Assembly (NCBI GenBank): GCA_022036555.1
Contig: CM039129.1
Span: 27,082,553 to 27,146,552 of the forward strand
Source of the DNA: Microstegium vimineum
Taxonomy: Eukaryota > Streptophyta > Magnoliopsida > Poales > Poaceae
DNA length: 64,000 nucleotides
Direction of reading: 5' to 3'
In this document: positions 48,294 to 60,117 of the stretch, piece by piece
How the letters are laid out: every line of letters starts with the position of its first letter
How positions within the stretch are numbered: position 1 is the first letter of the stretch
Notes under the pieces: model-generated
Seen by the model: only the letters and a program-made list of their open reading frames with translations
What the model was told of the DNA's origin: nothing
The model's database searches: none
Program-made: the position numbers and the translations under genes

Positions 48294-48875
48294 ATAATTA
48301 AGTTTGATCGGTGCAACGACACAAAGATAACGTCGTTGTCACTGCCCACTACAAAGCTACTAGTATTTGTAGCGCGCTTCTCAGCCTCTCGACGTGGATG
48401 GTTTTAGCTCTTTTCATTAGGCACCTAGCTAGTAATAGCAGCCCATTATATTTGAGAGAGAAATCTTCAACGGTTGTCACCTGCACATTCTTGCTGTTGC
48501 AACTTCTCAATACTAAGTATATTACCCTAAACCACTTGCGTGCTAATAATTGAGCGAAGGATTTGGATCGGGACTAGGGAATAGGGACGCGCATCATCTT
48601 GAACGCAACATCGCAACCACATTTCTGTCAGTGTGGGCTAAGCAAGCTCATGAAGAAGCCATCCCTCGAATGTCTAAAAACAATGCAACCCCGCGCCATA
48701 ATTCACGGCACCAATCTCCTCCACACGCCTTTGCGGTGTCACGGTCTTGCCGCTCCAAGCTAAGTGAAGTTAGGGCATGTTTGAATTGGATAAGGATAAT
48801 TATTACGTACAATACTCGTATTATATTAGTTTAGTTAGCTAAAAATTAACCATCTAAACTATTAGGATATGTTGT
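48294..48875. other. Intergenic
   Basis: No gene supported. From 48775 there is a GGGCATGTTTGAATTGGAT block that may be half of a MITE. Confidence 0.4.
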
Positions 48876-49107
48876 CAAGGGGTTTACGGCGCAATGACAA
48901 AGACCATTAGTTGAGGGCTCCCATCCAGGGTTCAAATCCTGGATGCGATATTTTATTCTAGATTTATTCCAGGATTTTCCGGCGCTACGCATTAAGTGGT
49001 GGTGACTTCGTGAACTTCAAGATTTGACGGCTCAGTCCTTCGAAGGTGCTCATAGGGGTAGAGTTTGCGTGCGTGTGTTCGTAGGGGCGAGTGTGCGTGC
49101 GTGTTGA
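48876..49107 (+). mobile_element. tRNA-derived SINE (Au-like)
   Basis: A pol III promoter is visible: A-box-like TTACGGCGCAATG near 48884-48896 and B box GGTTCAAATCC at 48929-48939. The tRNA-unrelated body has a GGCTCAGTCC block and ends in GTGCGTGCGTG repeats. Order and spacing fit grass Au/p-SINE-type elements. It does not fold as a tRNA gene. Confidence 0.78.
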
Positions 49108-49140
49108 GTGAGTCCCTGATTCTTAGCTTAATCTCTTTGA

Positions 49141-49250
49141 GAGCCTGTTTGGAACGCAGGAATTTCACAAGAATCAGTTCATTTTCACATGAAAAAGTAT
49201 AGGAACAGGAAAAAATCCCATGTTTAATCCCATGTTCTAAACAGACCCTG
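49141..49250. mobile_element. Short MITE (~110 bp)
   Basis: GAGCCTGTTTGGAACGCAGGAATTT on the left mirrors the complement of ..AATCCCATGTTCTAAACAGACCCTG on the right. No coding capacity. Confidence 0.6.
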
Positions 49251-50027
49251 ATTCTTTAATAGAGTAATTCTAGTTGATTTTGGTGTATGTTGAAAGAAGT
49301 CATTTTTTAGCTCTAAGTATAAATGGAGAAACAATTATAATATTGTCTACTTTCCATCAAAATACATATAATTTCTTTTGTTTGGCTAAGGTGTGGTGTG
49401 ATTCTCACGAAGAAATAACTTCGAGGAGTGTTGCCAAATGGCTCCTTAGTATCCTAGGCTAAAACTTACGGATATACCTTTTTAGCTCGTACTAGCTTGG
49501 CTAAGACCATCTTCAATAATTTGGTGAACTCACTCCTAATCTTATATTTTTAGGTAATTGCTCCGGTACTCCTCCTTTTAAAATTTACACACATCTCAAA
49601 GCATTTCATTGAATTGATTAATTAATTATCATAATTATCCATCTGAGTCCCGCATGGATCTGGTCCTGATCAAGCCCACGTAGTGCCCAGCCCAGATCCG
49701 GTAATTTGCTTTCGTCCTCCAAATCCTGTTCGCTTTCCCTCGTGACCAGGCGGCGACATATTTTTTAGATGGTGCTGCCGTGCCTCGGCAGTGGCGTCCA
49801 CAACCAAACAATTCTCGACCCGTGGTGTCCCTGGCTCCCTGCACACGGGCAGTAAACGGCGGCAGACAACCATTTTTTCGCATGAAGCAAAGCGAAACCA
49901 AACAAACGAGAGATAGATGGAGATCCAAATCGATTTTTTTTTGAAACTATCCCAATCGACTTATAGTGGCTGTGCCTGGAGCTGTGCCGCCATGAAGAGC
50001 TCGTCGCTCGGCAATCCCATGAACAAG
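49251..50027. other. Intergenic with an isolated exon-like segment
   Basis: GC-richer DNA from 49660. An ATG at 49992 begins M-K-S-S-S-L-G-N-P-M-N-K, followed by GTGCG that could be a donor site or the start of the adjacent TIR element. There is no continuation, so a gene is not called. Confidence 0.3.
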
Positions 50028-50607
50028 GTGCGTTTGGTTCGAGGGTAAGGGTGGATGGGATATGGCCATACATGGATTTCGAGATATGGATATCCATGTT
50101 GTCTGTTTGATTGTATAGATGGGATGAATTATTTTTCTGTTTGGTTGGACGGATGAGATTGGATGGATAAGAATACTTGACTAATTATATCTATTATTTA
50201 AAAATAACAACAACTAATTATATACTAATAAATATCCACAAACATTAATCTTGTCATTATAATCACTAATTAAACATAAAATAAGTTAATTAACACTATA
50301 CTAGTCTAATTATCACACAAAACATGTGTTAATCAACATAATAACATTTATCAAAAACTCATATTGTCATTATAATTACTAATTAATAGTATAATATATT
50401 AATAATTCTTAATTTATTTGTTAATGACAGATTAGAAAAACATGGATATCATCATCCGCCAGATTTCTGAGGGTCACGATATCCAACATCTATCGAGAAT
50501 ATTCCATATCCTGGATATCCAGATTCAGTCTGTTCGTCCAACCAAACAAGCCTCGTTCGTGGATATCCGGGATATCCAGGCGCTATCCATCGAACCAAAC
50601 ACACCCA
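50028..50607. mobile_element. TIR element with GGATATCC-rich interior (~580 bp)
   Basis: GTGCGTTTGGTTCGAGGGTAAGG on the left pairs with the complement of ..CGCTATCCATCGAACCAAACACACCC on the right. GGATATCC and GATATCC motifs are frequent in both subterminal parts. No transposase. Confidence 0.65.
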
Positions 50608-51411
50608 AAGTGAATCTAAAAGACGAAAACCAATGGACTGGATTTGGGCGGTCCAGGCTTGAAGGACTGGGCAGGACCTAGATAGAAAATAAATAAAAAA
50701 TATTTAATTAATTATACAGATTGCTTTGAGATGCGTGCAACTTTAGAGAAAGGAGTACCGAAGCAGTTCTCATATTTTTATGATAAAAAACCTCACTCTA
50801 ATGGTTCCTTATCCTAAGTCCTAATCTATCAGTGTTTGGAAAAACGGAGGACCGATACACCCTATCCATTTTCCTCGTTACTCTCCATTACCCTCGATTG
50901 CCGCCGACACCACCATCCCTAGGTTCAACCAAATTGGATATGCAACTATTTTAGATCTGAAAATACTATGAGGTAAAGCAAGTATTGAACATTCTAGTTG
51001 TGAATTATGTTATCAATATGGATGACATAGCCTGACTGCACCTTGTCTTGGAGGTTCATTAAAATTAGATCTCCAACCAACAATTTTCAGATATGGGGAT
51101 ATTGGGACGTAGAGCAAGCAACAAAGATTCTGTTTTGAAGGTTCTAGGTATGAGTTTTGGGTATGGCTGTCACATCGACGTGTTATTCCGTTAATCGGAT
51201 GAACATGGTCCATACTTGCACGCGAAGATAAATGACCAAACTCAAAAACAAGCACCTCACAAAGGACATAAGAGGAGAATTTGAGGACCTTATAATTTTG
51301 GAAGCCTATAAGTAGAGGCCCTATTGCATCTTTGTTTTTTTGACCCTAAGCCTTTAAATTCGAGTTCAAGGTCTTGTTCGAGGGCTTTACTGAAGTTGAT
51401 CTTTGAAGGAC
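50608..51411. other. Intergenic
   Basis: No supported feature. Near 51297 a CCTATAAGTAGAGGCCCTA stretch resembles an LTR promoter but has no partner. Confidence 0.35.
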
Positions 51412-53368
51412 TGAGAATGGCGACCAGGGGGGGGGGGGGTGAATGGGAGCCTCAAATTTCTCTCAAAATGTTCGGGCCACTCTTCCCAAAAACCAAACCC
51501 AGTTGCTGGGTGCTCAACCTCTCCCGAGCAACACGAGCGGGGATTCAGATGAAAACGGAGAAAAGAGAGCTCACCGGCAGTGGAGAGAAAATCACCGGAA
51601 ACCCCAAAACACAGGTTCTCAACCCCTAGGGAAAAGAGGCAAGAACCTAGGCAAAAACGCATGAAAACAACAACCAACAGGGAGCTCCGGACCAGTTCAG
51701 TCAAGACCTCCGGACCAATGGAAGTGGTCCGGAGCCTTTGGTCCGGTGCTTAGCAAAGCACCTCCGGACTAGTCCGACGGTCACTTTTGGAAGTACGACG
51801 GTCACACAGAAAACATGCAGGGAGCTCCCTAGCTCCGTACTCTGGTCCGAAGCTCACCGTCGGACTAACACACCTGGTCCGACGCTCATTGAGAAAAAAT
51901 ATCTCTCGAGAACAGTAAGCAACCGGGCTTCGGACAACTCGTCTGACGCTCACCGTCGGACCAATGACTCTGGTCCGACGCTCTGAGCTGTCAGACGGTC
52001 GCCCTGGACTTGACCACCGGACCAGTGACCTATGGTCCGGAGCCTAGTCAAAGTGGTCCGGAGGTTAGTCCGGAGCTCACGCTCAGAAAACTGAAGCCCG
52101 CGAAAAACGTTTACACTTCGCCAAATCTTCCCAAAACTCAACCAAATGATCACCAACTGTAACCAAACATTGTAGGCATGATCCTAGTATAGTTGGGGAG
52201 CTATCCCGAAGAAATCATCCCTCAATTTGGCTTAGAGCAAAGGGAGGAGAAGAGATTTGGGGAAAAGCTCAAGAACAAAGAACTCCCCAAAGAAAATGGC
52301 CGATCTACGCACTCGTGAGGTTTGGGGAGAATTCCTTCGGTGCAAAGAAGCTCCTCACGATTACGAACAACTTGGTTCAAACGGATTTGCAAGAGCTACT
52401 CCCTACAAAGAGAAATCATCTTGGGAAAAGAGGGAGCAAAAGCAAAATGCGAAGAACCTAGGGCTCTTGCAAAAGCAAAATGGGGACACGATCAACAAAT
52501 CGAAGCCACCATGGCTTACGGAGGTTACGACCTCCGATTCCTCGCAGCAAAAACAAGTTCTTACAAAGGTTGGTGGAAACAACCTAGGGATCTCATGAAC
52601 TAGGGAGAGAGAGAGGGGGCAACTGATTAGGGTTCAAGAGATAGGATGAGGATACCCCTTCATCCTCTATTTAACGAGGCTTTGGCTATTTCGCAAAGAC
52701 CCCCTAGATACAATACCGAATTACCTAGCCCTAAGACATTGTAATCCAAGTCGGTAACTCTCAGCCACTCGTTTGAATGTACGGCCCCGCTTCCTGCCGG
52801 GAGTTGCTGTCGCCTCGACGCAACCTCTAGGATTCCGCCACGTGCCATCCCCGCTTCCTCGGAAGCTCCGCCTAGGTTTTGAGGCCCAAACCCAGGAAAC
52901 CCGTCACCGGTAGCTTTGGGCTCAACTACCGAACCCTGAGTTTTGAGGCCCAAACTGAGAAACCGTCCTCGGATGGTTTTGAGGCCCAAACCACCAAACC
53001 GGTCGACTCAAGCCACCTTGTCCTCCCCCGGTCGGACTTCGAGTCCCATGAGCCTCCGCTCGACCCGCTCGTCCGCTGTCTTGACTTGGTCAACTCGGTC
53101 TACCTCCATGTCTTCTCGCACTCGCTAGTGCCAAGTACTAGCCACCACAGCTAGTCCGCCGACGCCCATGGTCCCTCAGTCGATCTTCTCCACGCCATTG
53201 ACCACTGTCACTAGGCATAGCACTTGGCCACCACAAGCCGATAGACAAGCACATGTTTCTGCTTTCACAGAGGTTAGGATAAGCCACTCAAACTGAAACA
53301 CTCATGTGTTGGGCAATCACTCATCACAAAATTGAACAACATGGGTACTTATCCACCATGTGTTTGCA
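51412..53368 (-). repeat. Copia 3' LTR (about 1957 bp)
   Basis: Proposed ends TGAGAATGG (51412) and GTGTTTGCA (53368), the latter next to a polypurine tract. It contains TCCGGA/TCCGAC motif clusters. There is no partner LTR in the window, so the left boundary is less sure. Confidence 0.6.
51690..52090. repeat. TCCGGAC/TCCGACG motif cluster
   Basis: Many copies of GGTCCGGAG, GTCCGACGCTC and relatives over 400 bp, inside the copia LTR. Comparable to the cluster at 24880-25370. Confidence 0.65.
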
Positions 53369-53380
53369 ATCTCCCCCTTG
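53369..53380 (-). other. Polypurine tract of the copia element
   Basis: The minus strand reads CAAGGGGGAGAT directly before the LTR start TGCAAACAC. Confidence 0.6.
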
Positions 53381-54956
53381 ATGAGTGCATTGTCAACACA
53401 AGTGCATTTCAGATTTGAGCCACAAGGTAAAGCTTTCCAAATGACCAAAAAGCTACAAAAGCCAAAACAGGTCACTTGAGAGAAGCAAAACGATACCAAT
53501 TGAAACAACCTCAAACACCTTATGACAAAGCCACTTACTGATGACAAACAAAAGCACATGGGCAACGGCTTGACACAACCAAGTAAATCAAAGCTAGCCC
53601 ACAAGAAGAGGCAGAAAACGGGCTCAACACCGCTAGCAAGTCCAAAATACCAATCAAAGCTCTCAAAGCTCAGAATACCAATTGAAACACTAAGGGAGCT
53701 CAAAGATACCAATTAAAGCTCATAAGGTTCAAGAAGCCAATCGAAACCTGTCGGAGCCAATCAAAACAAGCTAGACCCTCCAGAAGAGGCAAAGGCTCAA
53801 CATATCTAGCAAAAGCTCCCCTTGAACAAGATACCAATTGGAAACCTATTGAAGAGCCAAAACAAGATACAAATTTGAACGCCTTAAGGAAAAAGAAGCA
53901 CAAACACTCCCCTTGACCAAAGACGCTCTAAAGCAATGAAACCAAAGAGATGCACATCTCTCCCCATTTGACTAGTGCAAGTATGAAAATGCACTGTTTT
54001 CCTTGGTTGGATATGAATGAAATGCACATTTCTCCCCCTTGTTGACACATGAAGCTCATCAAAGCTCAAGACTCAAGAAAGCTCTACGTGCCCAACAAAG
54101 TTTCAGGTTGAGCTAAAGATCATTTTAGAAGCTATTTTAGAGAGCATTACATGTGTGAGCAAGGAATGGGTATCACCTCCTAGAGACAACTAGACATGCC
54201 AAACAAGATAGGGTCTATCTCAAGGCAATCTCATGTATAGCAAGTAGAACTATCCCTAACAAAGTTCATACAACAAGCCAATGACCCAACTGAATGAATT
54301 TTTCAAATTTCAGAGTTATGCAGTCAAAATTCAGTTTTAGGCACATTTATGTTGTATGCGAGTGGTTGTCAACAAAGTGAAGCCACTGCTTACCAACTGG
54401 GCAAAGTCAAGGGACTTAACACACCGGTTTTGGTCATACACGACACCGCTCAAGTTCCACCCATATGGGTAGCAGTCTCGAACACACGGTGTAGTGCTCA
54501 CAATGCAGACCCAACTCGATCTTTCCAATTTCATAAAACAGAGAGCAATTTCATTTTAGATCAATTTTAATCACGGTGCTCAATAGAAGTGAATGAAACA
54601 AGGAAGAGCTATAGTTACAAGCTATATAAAAAAACAGCCAAGAAGGATCTTCAAAAGCCTACACATGCTAGTGCCATTTCAGAGGTGACATAGGGAATTA
54701 AATTTAGTTTTAAAGCTTTTCTAACTTAGCTCCATTGCATATCTAGAGATCAAAGAGAGTCTAAGTTAGGTAACACCATAGACACATAAAGCACCTCAAA
54801 CAGAGCATAGATTCATTATATCGGCTATAGGTAGGAAGCTTAAAATGAACTATGTCACAAATGCAAATGAGATGCAAAATGCAATGACACAAAAGAAAAC
54901 AAAGAAAAGAAAAAAAGAACCAAAAAGAACTATGATACACAAAGAGCTTCCCTCAA
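53381..54956 (-). other. Non-coding 3' region of the copia element
   Basis: About 1.6 kb between RNase H and the 3' LTR. It has several further CTCCCC..TTG blocks (about 53817, 53909, 53961, 54033), which read as purine tracts on the coding strand, and repeated AGATACCAATT-type segments. No env-like domain recognised. Confidence 0.5.
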
Positions 54957-55838
54957 CTAAAAAGGGAAGCAAACACCCAACTCGCCCCGAAGGCGCGAAA
55001 ACACAACTTGATCCAAAGGTTTTGTGAGAATATCCGCAAGCTGGTTTTGGGTCTCGACATGCCGGAGGTCAATATCGCCCTTCTCATAATGATCACGCAA
55101 AAAGTGAAAGCGGACCTCAATGTGCTTGGTCTTAGAGTGAAGCACGGGATTTTTGGCCACACTAATTGCACTCGTGCTATCGCAAAGCAAAGGCACCTTA
55201 GTAAGCACAAGACCGAAATCTTTCAAAGTGGCAATCATCCAAATCAACTAAGAGCAACAACTAGCCGCGACAACGTACTCAGCTTCGCACATCGACTGTG
55301 CCACGCTAGAATGTTTGCGGGAAGACCAAGACACCAAAGAAGACCCGAGAAACTGGCAAGTCCCAGAAGTGGACTTCCGATCAAGACGACATCCGGCAAA
55401 ATCAGCATCAGAATAACCACAAAGCTCAAGAGAGGAAGAGGTGGAAAACCAAAGTCCAAATTCGAGAGTGAAGCGCAAGTACCTCATGATGCGTTTCACC
55501 GCCTGCTTGTGCGAAGTCCGCGGGGACGCCTGAAAGTGTGCACACAAGCAGACAGCAAACTGAATGTCCGGCCGAGTCGCTGTCAAGTACAGAAGCGACC
55601 CGATCATGCTTCGGTACTCCGTCTGATCCATTGCCTCTCCTTCCTCGTCCGCATCCAAGGCAGTCGTAGTCGACATGGGCATCGAGAGGGGCTTTGCCTC
55701 GCCCATGTCAAACTTCTTCAAGATATCATTCGTATACTTGCCTTGGTGCACAAACGCCCCTTCCCGGGTTTGCTTGATTTGCAACCCAAGAAAGAAAGTC
55801 AACTCTCCCATCATGCTCATCACAAATTCCCTGCTCAT
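54957..55838 (-). pseudogene. Copia reverse transcriptase end and RNase H
   Basis: The frame from 55838 has M-M-G-E-L-T-F-F-L-G-L-Q-I, then Y-R-S-M-I-G-S-L-L-Y-L and R-P-D-I-Q-F-A-V (copia RT end). RNase H follows (D-A-D-F-A-G-C-R-L-D-R-K-S-T-S-G, E-A-E-Y, K-T-K-H-I-E-V-R-F-H-F). One TAG stop (at 55248) interrupts it where Gln is usual, and the same frame ends at 54957. Upstream RT with the catalytic Asp pair is separated by the insertion at 55842. The enzyme would make element cDNA; this copy is dead. Confidence 0.85.
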
Positions 55839-55841
55839 AAG

Positions 55842-57346
55842 TGTTGGTATTTCTTATGACTATTGGATAAATCCGCAAGCGCACAGATTATACCGATGTA
55901 GCACTTCACCGGGAGTATTCCAGGTATCGTATTTTCCTCAGGGAATGATAGTGATCTAACTAGGATTAAAGATATGTCCTATGATGAATCAAGGGAGCCT
56001 ATGACAACTGGGTTGAGAGGTTCTATGTAGCAAAGATATCTAACAAGGCAAAACTGGTTATACTGGCTTTATCAGCCCTTCTCTTGCAGGAGGCGATGGG
56101 ATAGATCAGAAAGAGGGCAAAACTCTAACCGGACCACGCCATCATATTGTATTGAGGCCTTACCTTGTAAGAACTTATCTGACACACGTGGTGGAATACG
56201 AAGACTAGATAGAGCTGTCACCTTCTACTAGCATTCACAAACAATCCGCGCGATAAGCGGTTTACAAAGGCAAGATCTAGTCTAGACACCATGTCTACAC
56301 TATTCTTACTACTTTAACCCTACGTTAAGGCTAAAGCACTCTACTTAAAGTAAAGAGATGAACAAGCATGAAAAGGTGTATAACAGCTAAACCAGATTTA
56401 GAATATTAATTGTTATAAAGAACTCGGATGTATCACTTACAAGTGCTGAACTTACAAGAGGATCGCATCCGCTGAGGTAGAGCTCCAGAGAAGATTCCCG
56501 ACAGATCTGGGGTTTCTCCAGAAGACTTCCCTCACTCTCCTCCAACTAGCATAGCACTACTACTAAGGAGTAGTTTCTCCAATGAGGCATGAGTGAGAGT
56601 GAGGGCCTAGGGGGTCTATTTATACCTAGAGGTGGAGTAAGGGCTACTCCGGTGCCACGTCAGCGATCCGCGCCACCTCCATCAGCCACCGTAGGATGAA
56701 ACCATCATTGTAACCGTCTTAAATCAACGGAGGAGATCAAGTGGATGCATGACGACATGCAGGAAGTCGGTGGGGAGCTGGAACCACCATATGGTGATTC
56801 GGCCGAACCCTATGGCAGGTGGGCCCTGCCACTTTTCTTCTAGAAGCTGACCCCACTAGTCAGGGGGCCTGTGGGTGGTCTCTGGCCCCACCTAGGTATT
56901 CAACCGAATGCCTTTTGTGGCCAAATGGGCTCATCTTTCGCAGGTGGCTTCTAGATGTAATGCCCATCATGATGGTGTATGCCTTGTGCACATTTTCCAT
57001 ACTTGGAAATATGTCATGTTGGGCCTATGGATCCTTGTGCTGTGAATCTGGACCATCGAGAGGTGAATATACTTGGATCCAAGGGTAGAGAGTATTCTTG
57101 AGGGTGTTACATGGATCATGGAGGCTAAGGATGCCAAGTGGGTCCATAGGGTGGTCGGCTGACCCCCTAAGTGGGCTCACTGGCTCCCAAAAGACCCCAT
57201 TTGTCATTACCTGCATCAAATAGTCATGGGACATGTGGAACTAGTTATTGGGTAAATTATGTTCATGCTATTATTGTTTTCCTTTGAATATGAGGATGTT
57301 GACGGTGTTTTGATGGTGATAAAATAACTTGTAATTACCGTCAACA
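55842..57346 (-). repeat. 3' LTR of the gag-only element (1505 bp)
   Basis: It runs from TGTTGGTA to CCGTCAACA and is followed by the polypurine tract. It contains a minus-strand TATA box at 56617-56624 and a TTCGGCCGAA palindrome near 56797. Confidence 0.85.
56617..56624 (-). promoter_or_regulatory. TATA box in the gag-only element LTR
   Basis: The minus strand reads TATAAATA within ..AGGTATAAATAGACCC, oriented toward the element. Confidence 0.55.
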
Positions 57347-57359
57347 AGATCCCCCATAC
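57347..57359 (-). other. Polypurine tract of the gag-only element
   Basis: The minus strand reads GTATGGGGGATCT right before the LTR start. Confidence 0.7.
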
Positions 57360-57985
57360 TTACCTCTTTGCTCGTCCTCGAGTAAAGGTTAAAAGATAAC
57401 AAGTCTATGTTATTCAAAGTATAAAACAAACATAAAGATTCATTCAAGACATTTTGTCATACCAATGGGATATGTGGTATTGGCTAACATATATCCTTGA
57501 GAAGTTGAGAAATGGAACAACTCTCAAGGCAAATTCATCTTTCCCAAATCATATTTTAGTACTTGGAGTTTTTGATAAATTTTTCAAAAGAAAGCACATA
57601 AGTCAACTTACTCCTCTTATAGTACTCTAAGTCACTCAAAGTGTATGTTTCCTCACCAATGCATAAAGAGGTTGCCTTCTCTGTATCTCCCTATTTCTAA
57701 ATGGCTTATGTGGGGCTTAGGTAGGGATAAACAATGTAGCATACTTACCTTGCATATATTGTAAAGTCAAACTCCAGATCCAAGGAGAGAAATGTCATAC
57801 TCTTAGATCAAGATGTGCAAGTGTGTGGAAACATGGCAAAATATCAAAACTCCTTTATATGATCTCTCTTTCCTAACTTATTATTTTGAGACATAGCTAT
57901 CTTTATTTTTCTATTAGCTTTGATATGCTCATCATCATTGTTTTTTCTATGAGCTTTGATATGCTCATCAATTTTTTTGCTATAT

Positions 57986-58012
57986 ATTATTATTATTATT
58001 ATTATTATTATT
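57986..58012. repeat. (ATT)n microsatellite
   Basis: About nine tandem ATT units. Confidence 0.85.
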
Positions 58013-59787
58013 TTTTCATAATTTTGCATAGTCTATGTCTCATTTACTAGCACATACTAGAGAGAGGATTTTCTATTAGATCATGGAGCATGAACTATGT
58101 GGAAAATGTAAGGCATGTTTCTGCGTACTTTCAGTGTAGAAGCAACATGTATATGTGGCGTGTACGTGATCTTGATCTTGGGAGCATGATAAGTCTCTCA
58201 ACAAGGGTCACAAAACTTGACCAAACTCAACACAAAGTAAGCAGCTTATGTAGAAAACTTAAATCATGAAAGAGCATGTATGGTTTTGGTAGGAATTTTA
58301 TCACTATAGAGGAGTAGTGACATTATGGTTTTATGAAGTTTTCAAAAGTTAATATCCAAGAACCTTAATAGACAGGGTATGAATCATGAGCCGAGAACTA
58401 TATCACATTAATCAACAACTTAGTCAATATGGTTCCCTATCAAGATATTTTCCCACTAGCATAAGCAAAAGCAAGAATTCGTCTTTATGACGCTTTTACC
58501 CTTTAAATGTCATAGATCATTTCAAAATTTTAATTTTGGATGCGATCTTCTTGTTTTATTCAATATTAAAAGGAATTTAAACTAAGTGAAAAGTTTCATG
58601 AAGGAATTGTTTTTTTAATTTTTGAAGGGAAAGTGAATAAATAAATGAAAAAGTATAGAGAAAAGGGGAGAGACGTGACAAACCAGTCAGATTTGAAGTT
58701 TGAATTTGAAGGGGTGCTGACTGTTGGGTCCAGGCCCTAGAAGTGCATTCGGCCAAATGCCTTTGGAGCCGTTTGGCCACGGGGATCTCTGCATTTGAAT
58801 CTCTTACCTCTGAATGTTGATGTGCTCCAAACTTCCTGATTTTTTGCCAAAAATATGATTCGGCCGAATAAAAAAGGTGGCCCTTTTGGTCCAAATTTTT
58901 TCTGGTACGTGTCATGGAAGTGTTTAGCATGGTTCAGTGATCCTTGTGATGTTTTGACAAGTTGGAGTTTCGACCAAACTCCCCCATACTTGTTTCAGAG
59001 CCTGCTGAATTCAGTGACAGAGCAGACATCAAATGGAGGGGTTCTGCTGGGGTAAGATACCAGCAGAACCAAGAGTTTCATTTGTCATTGATAGCTTTAG
59101 GCACGTGTTCATTGATTCAAGAGTGACAGACTATCATGCCTAAGTATCTTGTTGCTATAAAGGGCTAAGGTGATCCAAGGGAGAAGATGGAGAGAGAAGG
59201 TCCTTAGCATAATGGATGACAAGCATCACTTCATGCTCTCTTCTATTAGGGTCATGAGGCAGGTTGTGCCGATGGCTCTAGAGGATTACTAAGGAGAAAG
59301 AGAGGCAAGGAGATCCTCTCTCTCAATGGTCGTGGATCAACGTTTGAACTTTGCATTAGAGATAATGTGAAGATCATTAAAGCTATCTTCAAGATCGAGA
59401 CGCGTCATTCTCTCCTTAGAAACTCTTTCTTCTAAATTGGTACTGCTTTCTTTGGCAACAACACGTAGAAATTTTTCCATTTCGCTCTTCTTCTTGGTGG
59501 AACCATGGTGAGGTCAAGCAAGGAGAGAAGGGAAGGAAGAGGATATGGAATTTCTACTGGTGGTGAAGAAGAACAAAGTGAGATGAGGAAGAAGGAGAGG
59601 GAGAGGTTAAGAAGAGAGAATTCAACGTCCTTCGCCTCTATTTTTACTTGGATCGTGCCGGAAATAGGTTAAGAATGTCGGTCCAGTGCTCAGGAGCAAT
59701 GGGCATGGCTGAAGAGCCAAAACCACGTTCGGTCGAACGCTTTTTGAAAGATTTTGAACGAAGGAGCTAGGTTTCGAACTTGATTGG

Positions 59788-60117
59788 GTCAGGTGAGTCA
59801 GCTCGTGAAGTTTCGGGCTGATTGGGCCAAACATAGGTTCGGCCGAACCACTTAAGTGGCCAAATGGGCCGTCCTTTCACGAGGGGGAAGTCAAGAGTCA
59901 GGTGAGTCATTTCGTGAAGTTTCGGGTTGTTTGGCCCAAACACAGGTTCGATCGAACCACTAAAGTGGCCAAATGGGCCGACCTTTCACGAGGGGGAAGT
60001 CAAGGGTCAGGTGAGTCAGCTCGTGAAGTTTCGGGCTGTTTGGCCCAAAGATAGGTTCGAACGAACCACTTTAGATGCCAAATGGGCCGATCTTTCACGA
60101 GGGGGAGTCAAGGATGA
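59788..60117. repeat. 109-bp tandem repeat, three units
   Basis: The phrase GTCAGGTGAGTCA recurs at 59788, 59897 and 60006, a period of 109. Each unit holds TTTCGGG.TG.TTGG, a GGTTCG..CGAACCACT palindrome-like core, AAATGGGCC and TTTCACGAGGGGG. The units differ mostly inside the palindrome. Confidence 0.85.

Larger units (their letters stand above)
51412..55841 (-). mobile_element. Ty1/copia element, 3' half, split by a later insertion
   Basis: Minus strand: reverse transcriptase end and RNase H (55838-54957), a 1.6-kb non-coding 3' region, polypurine tract, 3' LTR (51412-53368). The rest of pol is beyond the Ty3/gypsy insertion at 55842. The primer-side end of the LTR has a 13-base G run followed by TGAATGGG, as in the copia LTR at 24125, so both probably belong to one lineage. 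Confidence 0.8.

Noticed and set aside
48884..48945. A tRNA gene
   Set aside because: The B box is good, but no cloverleaf or acceptor stem can be drawn, and the downstream body is that of a SINE.
55008..55859. 283-codon plus-strand frame
   Set aside because: It is antisense to the copia reverse transcriptase/RNase H, whose motifs are clear on the other strand.
59788..60117. Centromeric or other satellite
   Set aside because: Only three units, confined to the interior of one retroelement.
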